Origin: JBDTSW01 sp963807385 | GTDB taxonomy: Bacteria; Actinomycetota; Thermoleophilia; Solirubrobacterales; 70-9 | Assembly (NCBI GenBank): GCA_963807385.1 | Contig: CAWEBQ010000002.1 | Coordinates: forward strand, 248,001 to 312,000 | Reading direction: 5' to 3' | DNA: 64,000 bases | In this document: positions 33,535-43,006 of the stretch, one piece after another | Layout of the letters: the number at the start of each line of letters is the position of its first letter | How positions within the stretch are numbered: the stretch's first letter is position 1 | Notes under the pieces: model-generated | The model's input: only the letters and a program-made list of their open reading frames with translations | Database searches by the model: none | What the model was told of the DNA's origin: nothing | Translations under genes and position numbers: made by a program

Positions 33535-35190
33535 ATGAGCCTCGTCGAGCGCCGCATCGGCCTGCTGTTCGCGCTTTTCGCGCTGGCCCTGTGCGTCGTG
33601 GTGGCCCGGGCGTCGTGGCTCCAGGCGGTGCGCGGCCCCGAGTTGCGAGCGGATGCCCAGAGCCAGCAGACCGAGACCGTCACCGTCCCCGGCTCGCGCG
33701 GGTCGATCCTCGACCGCAATGGCACCGAGCTGGCCGTATCCGAGGACGCGGCGACTATCTTCGCCACGCCCTACCAGATCGAGGATCCGCCGGCCGCCGC
33801 AGAGAAGCTCTCCGACATCCTCGATATCGACCGCGACGCCCTCATCGAGCAGCTCGCGAGCGCCGACTCCGGCTTCGAGTACATCGCGCGCAAGGTGGAC
33901 CTTCCGACGGCGGAGCGCGTCCGCAAGCTGCACCTCGCCGGAATCGGCACTCTCGCCGACAGCCGCCGGATCTACCCGCAGGGCGAGCTCGCCTCGCAGG
34001 TGATCGGCTCCGTCGGCGTCGACAACAACGGCTTGACGGGCCTCGAGGCCTCCCGGGAGGACACGCTCCACGGCACCGAGGGCGAGCGCGAGATCGTCCG
34101 CGACGCGCTCGGCAAGGAGCTCGAGAGGAACACGCTCGACAGCGCCCAGACCGGCACCGACCTGAAGCTCACGGTAGACGCGAGCCTCCAGGCCCGCACG
34201 GAGGAGGTCCTGGCAGGAATCGCGGAGAGCTACAGCCCCAAGGGCGCGACGGCCATCGTGATGGACCCGGGATCGGCCGAGGTGCTGGCGCTCGCGAACT
34301 ACCCGGCCGCCGACCCCGGCGACCCCGGCGGGGCGACCCCGGCGGAGCTGGCGAACCGAGCGACGGGTTACACCTACGAGCCGGGCTCGACCTTCAAGGC
34401 CTTCACTGTCGCGGGCGCACTTGAGGAAGGCATCGTCACCCCGGATACGCCGTTCGACCTGCCGCCCACGATCCAGGTCGCCGACCGGGTGATCGAGGAG
34501 TCCCACTCACGTGGATACGTGACACTCAGTGTCGCCGACATCCTCGCCCAGTCCTCGAACGTGGGAGCGGTGAAGATCGGCCTCGAGACCGGCGCCGAGC
34601 GCTTCGACCACTGGATTCGCGAGTTCGGCTTCGGCTCGCCGACCGGCATCGACTTCCCCGGGGAGGAGCAGGGGATCGTGCTCAAACCCAGCGAGTATTC
34701 CGGCTCGACCATGGGCAACCTGCCGATCGGGCAGGGTCTGTCGGTCACCCCGATGCAGATGGCGACCGCGTATTCGGCGATCGCCAACGGCGGCGTGCTG
34801 CACTCACCCCACGTCATCGCCGAGGAGGGCGGGGAGCCCGTCGCCCAGCCCGAGCGCGCGCGGATCATCTCTCGCGATACCGCAACCAAGCTGAGCAGGA
34901 TGCTCGAGGGCGTGCTCGCACCGGGGGGCACGGCCTCGGAGGTCAGCGTCCCGGGCTATACGCTCGCCGGCAAGACCGGTACGGCCCAGAAGGTGGTGGA
35001 CGGCGCGTACTCCGAAAGCCAGTTCGTGGCCTCCTTCGTGGGCTTCGCCCCCGCCAAGGACCCGGAGCTCCTGGTCGCGGTGGTCGTGGATGAGCCGAAG
35101 GGCGACTACTACGGCGGTACGGTCGCTGCCCCGGCCTTTGGCGAGATCGCGAAGTTCGCTCTCCCGTACCTCGGTATCGAGGCGAGGTAG
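33535..35190 (+). CDS. ftsI: Penicillin-binding protein / FtsI division transpeptidase
   Basis: A 551-residue class B PBP that cross-links septal peptidoglycan. One N-terminal membrane helix (GLLFALFALALCVVVARASWL), the dimer domain with GSRGSILDRNGTELAVS, and a transpeptidase domain with S285-T-F-K (nucleophile), S340-S-N and K480-T-G-T. There are no PASTA repeats. It partners with FtsW, encoded downstream. Standard length, all catalytic motifs present. Confidence 0.95.
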   Translation: MSLVERRIGLLFALFALALCVVVARASWLQAVRGPELRADAQSQQTETVTVPGSRGSILDRNGTELAVSEDAATIFATPYQIEDPPAAAEKLSDILDIDRDALIEQLASADSGFEYIARKVDLPTAERVRKLHLAGIGTLADSRRIYPQGELASQVIGSVGVDNNGLTGLEASREDTLHGTEGEREIVRDALGKELERNTLDSAQTGTDLKLTVDASLQARTEEVLAGIAESYSPKGATAIVMDPGSAEVLALANYPAADPGDPGGATPAELANRATGYTYEPGSTFKAFTVAGALEEGIVTPDTPFDLPPTIQVADRVIEESHSRGYVTLSVADILAQSSNVGAVKIGLETGAERFDHWIREFGFGSPTGIDFPGEEQGIVLKPSEYSGSTMGNLPIGQGLSVTPMQMATAYSAIANGGVLHSPHVIAEEGGEPVAQPERARIISRDTATKLSRMLEGVLAPGGTASEVSVPGYTLAGKTGTAQKVVDGAYSESQFVASFVGFAPAKDPELLVAVVVDEPKGDYYGGTVAAPAFGEIAKFALPYLGIEAR

Positions 35191-35235
35191 CTCGGTTCCG
35201 GGCGACCCCCGCCGGGCTTCATACAATCGCGGGCG

Positions 35236-36723
35236 ATGAAGCTCCGCGACGTCCTCGCCGGCGCTTCGGTTGCCGACTGGCCCGCCGATCCGGGCGTTGA
35301 GGTGACCGGGCTGGCCTACTCCTCGGGTGACGTCGGGGACGGCACCCTGTTCTTCTGCGTACCGGGCGCAACGGCGGACGGCCATGACTTCGCGCCGGCC
35401 GCCGTGACGGCGGGGGCCGCCGCACTCGTCGTCGAGCGAGCGCTGGACCTGCCGGTCCCGCAGGCGGTCGTCGCCGACGCCCGGGCGGCGATGGCGCCCG
35501 CCGCCGTCGCCTTCTACCGGGATCCCACGTTGGACCTTCGCGTGGCAGGGATCACCGGGACCAACGGGAAGACCACGACGGCGTTCCTGCTGCGTCATGT
35601 TCTCGAGCGGGCGGGAACCCGGACCGGGCAGCTCGGCACGATCGTCCAGGTGGTGGGGGGCGCCGCATCCGACGTCGAGCGCACCACCCCGGAGGCGATC
35701 GATCTGCAGCGGACGTTCCGCGAGATGCTCGACGCCGGCGACCGAGCGTGCGCCATGGAGGTGTCGTCCCACGCTCTGGCGCTTCGCCGCCCTGATGGTG
35801 TGCGCTTCGCGGCGGCGACCTTCACCAACCTGACGCAGGACCACCTCGACTTCCATGCTGGGATGGAGGACTACTTCAAGGCGAAGACCAGCCTTTTCAC
35901 GGGAACGCCCGAGCCCCCCGGGACGGCGATCGTGAACGTCGACGACCCCTACGGTGCGCGGCTGGCCGAGGACCTGGACGAGACCGATGGCGACCTGCGC
36001 ACGTTCTCCGCCGGGGGCGCGCGGGTCGCCGACTACGCCGCGGTGGACGTCTCGTTCGACGCCGGCGGATCGCGCTTTGCCTGCCGCTCTCCGGAGGGGG
36101 AGCACCTGGTCGAACTGGGGCTACCCGGCCTGTTCAATGTCTCGAATGCGCTCGCGGCGATCGCCACCGCCGGGTCCCTCGGCGTGCCCGCGCTCGAGGC
36201 CACCGCCGCCCTCACCGACGCCGACCGCGTGCCGGGGCGCATGGAGCCGATCGACGAGGGGCAGGCCTTCGCCGTGCTGGTGGACTACGCGCACACCCCG
36301 GACTCCCTCCTCAACGTGCTGCGCGCGGCCCGGAAGCTCACTCGGGGCCGCCTCGTGTGCGTGTTCGGAGCCGGCGGGGACCGCGACAGCGACAAGCGGC
36401 CGCTGATGGGCGCCGTCGTGGCGGCCGGAGCCGACCTGGCGGTGGTCACATCCGACAACCCGCGCTCCGAGGATCCCGGCGCGATCGTGGACCAGATCAG
36501 GTCAGGGATGAACGGCGATGGCGCCGTGGCGGAGATCGAGGTAGAGGTCGACCGTCGGGCCGCGATCGCGGCGGCGCTCGCGGCCGCGGAGGCCGGCGAT
36601 ACGGTCGTGATCGCAGGGAAGGGGCACGAGCAGGGACAGGAGTTCGAGGACGGCCGCAAGCTTCCGTTCGACGACCGCGACATCGCCCGCGAGGAGCTGC
36701 GGGCGCTCCTGGCCTCCAGATGA
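35236..36723 (+). CDS. murE: UDP-MurNAc-tripeptide synthetase MurE
   Basis: A 495-residue Mur ligase adding the third amino acid to UDP-MurNAc-L-Ala-D-Glu. ATP loop GITGTNGKTTTAFL, carbamylated-lysine region MEDYFKAKTSLF, and the specificity motif DNPRSEDP. The Asn-Pro-Arg form of this motif is the one linked to meso-diaminopimelate, which fits an actinobacterial DAP-type wall. The stop overlaps the murF start (ATGA). Confidence 0.95.
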   Translation: MKLRDVLAGASVADWPADPGVEVTGLAYSSGDVGDGTLFFCVPGATADGHDFAPAAVTAGAAALVVERALDLPVPQAVVADARAAMAPAAVAFYRDPTLDLRVAGITGTNGKTTTAFLLRHVLERAGTRTGQLGTIVQVVGGAASDVERTTPEAIDLQRTFREMLDAGDRACAMEVSSHALALRRPDGVRFAAATFTNLTQDHLDFHAGMEDYFKAKTSLFTGTPEPPGTAIVNVDDPYGARLAEDLDETDGDLRTFSAGGARVADYAAVDVSFDAGGSRFACRSPEGEHLVELGLPGLFNVSNALAAIATAGSLGVPALEATAALTDADRVPGRMEPIDEGQAFAVLVDYAHTPDSLLNVLRAARKLTRGRLVCVFGAGGDRDSDKRPLMGAVVAAGADLAVVTSDNPRSEDPGAIVDQIRSGMNGDGAVAEIEVEVDRRAAIAAALAAAEAGDTVVIAGKGHEQGQEFEDGRKLPFDDRDIAREELRALLASR

Positions 36724-38078
36724 TTGAGCTCGCGCCGGAGCGGATCGCGGCCGAGGCCGGCGCGACGGTGGTTCGCGAGGGGCCGCGGGCGCGCCCGGAG
36801 CGGGCGACGATCGACTCCCGCGCCGCGGCGGCGGGCGACCTCTTCTTCGGGCTGCCCGGCGAGCGGGCGGACGGCGGCGCATTCGCCGCCGGCGCACTCG
36901 AGGCGGGGGCCTGGGGCGCGCTGGTCCGGCCCGAGCACGCGGACGGCCTCCCCGGCGGCGGATGGGTGCTGGCCAGCGAAAACCCGCTTCGGTCCCTGCA
37001 GCGGCTCGCACGGGCCTGGCGGCGGGAGCTCGACTGCAAGGCGGTCGGCATAACCGGCTCGACGGGGAAGACCTCGGTCAAGGACATCGCGCGCTCGATC
37101 CTGCCGCTGCGGGTTCACGCGAGCCCGGAGAACTTCAACACGGAGATCGGGCTCCCGCTCACGATCCTCTCCGCGCCGCCGGAGACGGAGGTCCTGGTGC
37201 TCGAGATGGCGATGCGCGGGCTGGGGCAGATCGCCGAGCTGTGCGAGATCGCGGAGCCCGACATCGCGGCCATCACCAACGTGGGCCCCGTTCACCTTGA
37301 ACTGCTTGGCACGCTTGAGGCCATCGCCGAGGCCAAGGCAGAGATCCTCTCCGGCCTGAAGGCGGACGGGGTGGCCGTGGTCCCGGTTGACGCCGAGGCC
37401 CTCGAGCCCCACCTCAACGACACGCTCAAGACCCTCACGTTCGGGTCGGGAGGCGACGTCAGCGCTCACGACGTGCGCATCTCCCAACGGGGACAGAGCG
37501 CCCTGGTGCGCACCCCGGGGGGCGAGGCGGCCTTCGAGCTGCCCTTCACCGAGGCCCACCACCTCATCAATGCCCTGTGCGCCGTCGGGATCGGCGTCGC
37601 GCTGGGCTGCGATCCGGCGACGATGGCAGGTCTGGCCGCGGGGGTAGAGTTCTCGCGCCTGCGCGGGGAGCTCATCGGGCTCGCCGGAGGGATCGTGATC
37701 GTGAACGACTGCTACAACGCAAACCCGATCTCAATGCGCGCCGCGCTCGAGCATCTTGCGTTGGGCGTGCCCGGCTCGACCCCCGAGGGACGCCGGCTGG
37801 CCGTTCTGGGCGAGATGAAGGAACTCGGGCCGGACGCCGCGTCGTATCACCGCGAGGTCGGGGCGCTCGCCCGCAATCTCGGGGTGGAGCCCCTGATCGG
37901 CGTCGGCGAGCTCGCCCACGACTACGCCCCCGACGACTGGGCCCCCGACGCGCAAGCCGCCATAGCCCTCGTCGAGGCCGAACTGCGCGACGGTGATTCG
38001 CTCCTGGTCAAGGGGTCTCGCTCGGTCGGGCTCGAGCGCCTGACGGAGGCCCTCGTCAGCGATCGCGGCGGGGGCTAG
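36720..38078 (+). CDS. murF: UDP-MurNAc-tripeptide-D-Ala-D-Ala ligase MurF
   Basis: A 452-residue Mur ligase adding D-Ala-D-Ala. ATP loop GITGSTGKTSVKD, the PENFNTEIGLPLTIL motif, LEMAMRGLGQIAELC, NVGPVHLELLGT and the C-terminal VNDCYNANPISMRAAL are all present. ATG 36720 overlaps the murE stop. The D-Ala-D-Ala ligase gene ddl is not in the cluster. Confidence 0.95.
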   Translation: MIELAPERIAAEAGATVVREGPRARPERATIDSRAAAAGDLFFGLPGERADGGAFAAGALEAGAWGALVRPEHADGLPGGGWVLASENPLRSLQRLARAWRRELDCKAVGITGSTGKTSVKDIARSILPLRVHASPENFNTEIGLPLTILSAPPETEVLVLEMAMRGLGQIAELCEIAEPDIAAITNVGPVHLELLGTLEAIAEAKAEILSGLKADGVAVVPVDAEALEPHLNDTLKTLTFGSGGDVSAHDVRISQRGQSALVRTPGGEAAFELPFTEAHHLINALCAVGIGVALGCDPATMAGLAAGVEFSRLRGELIGLAGGIVIVNDCYNANPISMRAALEHLALGVPGSTPEGRRLAVLGEMKELGPDAASYHREVGALARNLGVEPLIGVGELAHDYAPDDWAPDAQAAIALVEAELRDGDSLLVKGSRSVGLERLTEALVSDRGGG

Positions 38079-38081
38079 GCG

Positions 38082-39101
38082 ATGGCGCTCCTCGGAGCCC
38101 TCTCGAACGAGGTGGCCTCGGCGGCGATCGACCGTGCGGAAATCCTGATAGCCGGCATGGCGGCGATGCTGATCACGATCTTCCTCGGGCCTAAGTTCAT
38201 CGAGTTCCTGCGGGTCAAGGAATTCGGCCAGCAGATCCGCGAGGAAGGGCCCCAGGAGCACCATGCGAAGGCGGGCACCCCGACGATGGGCGGGCTCGTG
38301 ATCTTCCTCGCGATCGCGGTCCCTTACCTGGTGCTCTCCGAGCGCGATACCGAGAGCCTCGCCGTGCTGGGCGTCGCGCTCGGCGCTGCGGCGATCGGCT
38401 TCGCCGACGATGTCATCAAGATCACCCGGCGTCGGTCGCTGGGCCTGAGCGCCCGCTACAAGCTGGCGGCGCAGATTGCCCTCGCCGTGGGCCTCTGGTA
38501 TGTGGCGACCGAGGTGGTGGGCCTGGACCCGGTGTTGCGCTCGCGCCTGTTCGATATCGACATCGACGTCGGCCCGGTCGCCTACCTGATCTTCGTCTTC
38601 CTGGTCGTCGCCGGAGCCTCCAACGCGGTGAACCTCACCGACGGGCTCGATGGCCTGGCGGCCGGTGCCTGCGGGATCGTGCTCCTCGCCTACATGGCGA
38701 TCACGATCACGACCGGGCAGGAGGGCTTGGCGCTGCTGTCCGCGTGCCTGGTCGGCGCCTCGATCGGCTTCCTGTGGTTCAACGCGTTCCCGGCAGCGAT
38801 CTTCATGGGCGACACGGGCTCGCTCGGCCTGGGCGCCGCGATCGGGGCGCTGGCCGTGATGACCCAGACCGAGTTGCTGCTGATCATTCTCGGTGGGATC
38901 TTCGTGATCGAGGCGCTCTCGGTTGCCATCCAGGTGACCACGTTCAAGCTCTTCCGCCGCCGAGTTCTGCTGATGGCCCCGGTGCATCACCACTTCGAGA
39001 TGCTCGCCTGGTCAGAGACCAAGATCATGCTGCGCTTCTGGATCGTCGCGGCCGTCTGCGCCGGCATCGGGTACGTGTTGTTCCAGAACTCCCTGGGCTA
39101 G
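38082..39101 (+). CDS. mraY: Phospho-MurNAc-pentapeptide transferase MraY
   Basis: A 339-residue polytopic enzyme with about ten helices that forms lipid I on undecaprenyl phosphate. Motifs: AGTPTMGGL, FADDVIK, ASNAVNLTDGLDGLA with the catalytic Asp pair, FNAFPAAIFMGDTGSLGLG and the metal/substrate loop MAPVHHHFE. All active-site residues are kept. It starts 3 bp after the murF stop. Confidence 0.97.
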   Translation: MALLGALSNEVASAAIDRAEILIAGMAAMLITIFLGPKFIEFLRVKEFGQQIREEGPQEHHAKAGTPTMGGLVIFLAIAVPYLVLSERDTESLAVLGVALGAAAIGFADDVIKITRRRSLGLSARYKLAAQIALAVGLWYVATEVVGLDPVLRSRLFDIDIDVGPVAYLIFVFLVVAGASNAVNLTDGLDGLAAGACGIVLLAYMAITITTGQEGLALLSACLVGASIGFLWFNAFPAAIFMGDTGSLGLGAAIGALAVMTQTELLLIILGGIFVIEALSVAIQVTTFKLFRRRVLLMAPVHHHFEMLAWSETKIMLRFWIVAAVCAGIGYVLFQNSLG

Positions 39102-39208
39102 AGCTCGCCCGCCGTCCACGCCCAGCCCGGTCCCGCGCACCCCCGCGCACGCCTGGGCATGTGACCAATCACTAGAGGGAACCGCCTCGTGCGGGCGAAC
39201 CAGCTTCC

Positions 39209-40570
39209 ATGGGCTCAGCGAAGCCACGACCCCCGCTGCCCGGGGGCCCATACCTGGTGGTCGGCCTCGCCCGTTCGGGCCAGGCGGTTGCAGCGATGCT
39301 GGCCGCTCGTGGCGAGGAGGTGCTGGGCGTCGACTCCGCCTCGCCGCCCGGCGCGGAAGGGCTGAGTGGCCCCGGCGTCGAAATCAGACTTGATGACGAC
39401 GGACTCGCTCAGCTCGAACGCGCGCGCTGCCTCGTCAAGAGCCCCGGCGTCCCGGCCGGCGCGCCCGTGGTCGCCGCGGCGCGCGAGCGCGGCATCACCG
39501 TGCTAGGCGAGCTCGAGGCCGCGTGGCGGCTCCTGCCGAACCGGTTCGTCGCCGTGACGGGCACCAACGGGAAGACGACCGTCGCCGAGCTGCTCGGGGA
39601 AGTCTGGCGCGCCGCCGGGGACCGGGTGGCCGTCGCGGGCAACGTCGGCACCCCGCTCGCATCGCTCGTGGGATCGACCCCGCCGGAGACGACGATCGTC
39701 TGCGAGGCATCCTCGTTCCAGCTCGAGGACTCCCAGGCGTTCGCCCCCGAGTGCGCCACCCTGCTCAACCTGAGCCCGGATCACCTCGACCGGCACGGGA
39801 CGATGGAGGACTACCTCGCCGCCAAGCTGCGGATCTTCGCCAACCAGGGCGACGACGACTTCGCCGTCTACAACGGTTGCGATGCGGCGTTTCGAGGCCG
39901 CGACCTAGGAGGTTGCGCGCGCCGCATCGCCTTCTGCAGGCAGTGCGACGGCGAGGACTGCGAGGTCGTCCTCGACGGCGGGACGATGGTCGCCGCCGGC
40001 GTGCCGCTGGTGGATCTGGACGAGCTCCCGATTCGCGGCCCCCACAACGCCGAGAACGCCATGGCCGCCGCGGGAGCGGCGCTCGCGATGGGCCTCGAGC
40101 CCGAGGCGGTTGCCTCGGGCCTGCGCTCCTTCGGGGGCGTGACCCACCGTCTGGAGCATGTGCGCGAGCTCGGCACCGTGACCTATGTAAACGACTCGAA
40201 GGCGACGAACGTGGCCGCCGCTGTGGCCGCCATCTCGTCCTTCGACAGCCCGCTGCACGTGATTCTGGGCGGCAGCTCGAAGGGCGAGCGGTTTGGAGCG
40301 CTCGCCCGCCCCCTGGCGGCCCATGCCCGCGCCGCCTATCTCAACGGCGAGACCGCCGGCGAGCTGGAGGCCGATCTCGCGACCGCGTGGGAGGGCGGGG
40401 TCGAGCGGTCCCGCCACGCCGGCCTCCCCGAGGCGCTACATGCCGCCTCCGCAGCGGCCCTGCCCGGGGACGTCGTCCTGCTCGCCCCCGCATGCGCCAG
40501 CTTCGATCAGTACCCCGACTACGCGGCCCGCGGCGATGACTTCCGCGCCCTCGTGGAGGCTCTCCGATGA
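39209..40570 (+). CDS. murD: UDP-MurNAc-L-alanine-D-glutamate ligase MurD
   Basis: A 453-residue Mur ligase adding D-Glu. The N-terminal domain has YLVVGLARSGQAVAAML; ATP loop VAVTGTNGKTTVAELL; SSFQLEDSQAFAP and LNLSPDHLDRHGTMEDYLAAK hold the metal and carbamyl-Lys residues; YVNDSKATNVAA is the ADP site. It follows a 107-bp gap after mraY that contains GC-rich short repeats. The stop overlaps the ftsW start (ATGA). Confidence 0.96.
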   Translation: MGSAKPRPPLPGGPYLVVGLARSGQAVAAMLAARGEEVLGVDSASPPGAEGLSGPGVEIRLDDDGLAQLERARCLVKSPGVPAGAPVVAAARERGITVLGELEAAWRLLPNRFVAVTGTNGKTTVAELLGEVWRAAGDRVAVAGNVGTPLASLVGSTPPETTIVCEASSFQLEDSQAFAPECATLLNLSPDHLDRHGTMEDYLAAKLRIFANQGDDDFAVYNGCDAAFRGRDLGGCARRIAFCRQCDGEDCEVVLDGGTMVAAGVPLVDLDELPIRGPHNAENAMAAAGAALAMGLEPEAVASGLRSFGGVTHRLEHVRELGTVTYVNDSKATNVAAAVAAISSFDSPLHVILGGSSKGERFGALARPLAAHARAAYLNGETAGELEADLATAWEGGVERSRHAGLPEALHAASAAALPGDVVLLAPACASFDQYPDYAARGDDFRALVEALR

Positions 40571-41982
40571 GGGCACTGCGCCTGGCCGCCCTCGGCCCAC
40601 GCCGCCGTTCGGGCGCCCCCCCCGTGGAGCACTCGATGCTGCTGACGGTGACGCTGTGCCTGGTCGCGTTCGGCGTGGTGATGGTCTTCAGCGCGTCCTC
40701 GACGACATCTCTCCTCGGTGAGGCCGGCGACGGCGCGTTCTACCTCAAGCGGACCGCGCTGTTCGGAGTCTTCGGGCTGATCGCGATGCGGATCCTGGCG
40801 GTGCGGGGTGTGTCGGTGATCTACCGGCTGACGCCGATGATCATGGCGGTCTCGATCGCCCTGCTTCTCCTGGTGCTGCTCCCTGGCGTCGGGATCGAGG
40901 TCAATGGGGCCAGGCGGTGGATTGGGGCGGGCCTCTTCCAGGTCCAGCCATCGGAGATCGCGAAGGTGGCGCTGGTGCTCCACGGCGCCGCGATGCTCGC
41001 CACCCGGCCCAAGCTCACTCGCTCGCTCCGGGACATGACGCCCTTTCTCCTGCCCGTGGGAGTCGTCTGCGCGCTGGTGGTCGTCGAACCCGACCTCGGC
41101 ACCGCGATGGTGTCGTGCTTCACCGCCTGCGCGCTCCTGGTCGCGGCCGGCGCAAAGATGCGAACGCTCGGGGCTCTCGCCCTGATCGTCGGCGGCGTGA
41201 TCGTCATCGCCATCCTCATCGAGCCGTACCGGGTGGAGCGCCTCACGGGCTTCCTCAACCCGAGCGCCGATCCGGCGGGCGCCGGATTCCAGGCGAACCA
41301 GGCACAGATCGCCCTCGGTTCCGGCGGCGTGTTCGGCGTCGGGGTCGGAGAGAGCCTGCAGAAGGCCTTCTACCTGCCCGAGGCGCACACCGACATGATC
41401 GCGGCCGTGATCGGCGAGGAATGGGGCCTCATCGGCATCACCGGCCTCGCCTGCCTGTTCGGGCTCTTCGCATACGCCGGCATGCGGACGGCGCAACGTG
41501 CCCGCGATCGCTACACGAAGCTGCTGGCGGCGGGCTTGGTCGCGCTGGTGATGATCCAGGCCACGATCAACCTGTTCGCCGTTCTCGGCCTGGCCCCGCT
41601 GACAGGCGTCCCGTTGCCGTTCGTCTCCTACGGCAACTCGAGCCTGCTGGTGATGCTCGCTGCCGTGGGAATCCTTCTGAACATCGCCGACGGCGCCGCG
41701 GTCCCCGCCGCGCGCCCTCGTCCGGAGCCAACCGGGGCGCGTCGCAAGACGAAGCGGGCTCCCGCCAAGCGGGCGCCCGCGAAGCGGACCAGCCGCCGCC
41801 GCGTGCCCGCCGGACGCCCCGCCACCGCGCGAGCAGCGGCCGGCGGTGCGAGACTGAGCATCGTCGAAGGCGGCCGCGAGGGCGGCCAGAGGAGGTCGTC
41901 AACCAGTGCCAACGGTCGCGATAGCCGCGGGGGGGACCGCCGGGCACGTCGTGCCCGCGCTGGCCGTCGCGGACGCACTTAG
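40567..41982 (+). CDS. ftsW: FtsW septal peptidoglycan polymerase with basic C-terminal tail
   Basis: A 471-residue SEDS-family glycosyltransferase with about ten membrane helices (residues ~22-385). SEDS motifs: NGARRWIGAG, VQPSEIAKVAL, VVVEPDLGTAMV, LNPSADPAGAGFQANQAQIALGSGGVFGVG, and LPFVSYGNSSLL where most have YGGSS. Residues ~390-471 form a cytoplasmic tail rich in KRAPAKRAPAKR and RRARRARAGRRGR. The end overlaps murG by 77 nt, an unusually long overlap in this cluster. Confidence 0.93.
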   Translation: MRALRLAALGPRRRSGAPPVEHSMLLTVTLCLVAFGVVMVFSASSTTSLLGEAGDGAFYLKRTALFGVFGLIAMRILAVRGVSVIYRLTPMIMAVSIALLLLVLLPGVGIEVNGARRWIGAGLFQVQPSEIAKVALVLHGAAMLATRPKLTRSLRDMTPFLLPVGVVCALVVVEPDLGTAMVSCFTACALLVAAGAKMRTLGALALIVGGVIVIAILIEPYRVERLTGFLNPSADPAGAGFQANQAQIALGSGGVFGVGVGESLQKAFYLPEAHTDMIAAVIGEEWGLIGITGLACLFGLFAYAGMRTAQRARDRYTKLLAAGLVALVMIQATINLFAVLGLAPLTGVPLPFVSYGNSSLLVMLAAVGILLNIADGAAVPAARPRPEPTGARRKTKRAPAKRAPAKRTSRRRVPAGRPATARAAAGGARLSIVEGGREGGQRRSSTSANGRDSRGGDRRARRARAGRRGRT

Positions 41983-43006
41983 GGCCCAGGGCGCCGAGGC
42001 CTTCTTCCTCGGGGCGCGCGGGCGCCTCGAGGAGAAGCTCGTGCCGGCGGCTGGGTTCGACGTGGAGCTCCTCGACGTGAGCGGCATCGACCGCGGGAAT
42101 CCGCTGAAGGCCCTCGGCGCCGTCGCCAGGGCCGCTCGCGCGGTGCCCGCCGCCAAGCGCATCCTGCGCGCGCGGGGGGCGGACGTCGTGATGGGCGGGG
42201 GCGGGTACGTCGCCGGGCCCGGGGGCCTCGCGGCGCTGCGCCTGAAGCTTCCTCTCGTGCTGACCGAGGCCGACCGCCACCTCGGCCTCGCGAACCGGCT
42301 CCTGGCCCGCCGCGCCCGGCGGGTCTGCCTCGCGTTCGAGATCCCGGGGCTCGCCGGGGGGCGCTACGTGGTCACCGGCAGACCCGTTCCCGCCGCGATC
42401 GCAGAGGCCGACCGCGCGGCGTCGCGCTTGCGCTTCGGCATCGATCCGGAGCGGCCCTGCCTGCTCGTGTTCGGCGGTAGCCAGGGGGCGCGCTCGATCA
42501 ACCGCGCCGCCCTCGACGCCTACGCCGGCGCGGAGGGCTCGACCGGGCCGCCGGGCGATCGCGCCTACCACGTGCTCCACATCGCGGGCCATCGCGACTA
42601 TGCCGAGGCGAGGGCGCGACTCGACGCCGCTGGCGGCGTGCCCAACTACACCCTGCTCGAGTACGAGCCGGGGCTGGCGGACGGGCTCGCCGCGTGCGAC
42701 CTGGTGCTGGCCCGCTCCGGCGGGTCGATCTTCGAGCTGGCCGCGGCGGGACGACCGGCGATCCTCGTGCCCTACCCGCATGCGGCGGCCGACCACCAGC
42801 GCGCCAACGCAACGTGGATGGCCGATGCGGGAGCCGCGGTGGTGATCGAGGACACGGAGCTCGACGGCCCCGCCGTGGCACGCATGGCCGGGGTGCTGCT
42901 CGTCGATCGCGCCCGGCTGGCCGAGATGGGCGCGGCCTCGGCATCCCTCGCGCGCCCCGACGCGGCTCGCGACGTCGCGAGCGAGATCCTCTCGCTGGCG
43001 CGATGA
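41906..43006 (+). CDS. murG: UDP-GlcNAc:lipid I N-acetylglucosaminyltransferase MurG
   Basis: A 366-residue GT-B enzyme converting lipid I to lipid II at the inner membrane face. Loop AAGGTAGHVVPALAVADAL, the MGGGGYVAGPGGLAAL loop, VFGGSQGARSIN and the donor-site DLVLARSGGSIFELAAAGRPAILVPYPHAAADHQRANA are typical. GTG 41906 has GGAGG 11 nt upstream and lies inside the ftsW tail. The stop overlaps murC (ATGA). Confidence 0.96.
   Translation: MPTVAIAAGGTAGHVVPALAVADALRAQGAEAFFLGARGRLEEKLVPAAGFDVELLDVSGIDRGNPLKALGAVARAARAVPAAKRILRARGADVVMGGGGYVAGPGGLAALRLKLPLVLTEADRHLGLANRLLARRARRVCLAFEIPGLAGGRYVVTGRPVPAAIAEADRAASRLRFGIDPERPCLLVFGGSQGARSINRAALDAYAGAEGSTGPPGDRAYHVLHIAGHRDYAEARARLDAAGGVPNYTLLEYEPGLADGLAACDLVLARSGGSIFELAAAGRPAILVPYPHAAADHQRANATWMADAGAAVVIEDTELDGPAVARMAGVLLVDRARLAEMGAASASLARPDAARDVASEILSLAR

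Noticed and set aside
34804..36105. 433-codon minus-strand open frame over ftsI/murE
   Set aside because: Low-complexity shadow of two conserved genes, with no motif.
39102..39208. Regulatory RNA between mraY and murD
   Set aside because: There are GC-rich repeats (GCGCAC twice) and a weak GCCCAG/CTGGGC pair, but no convincing structure or promoter.
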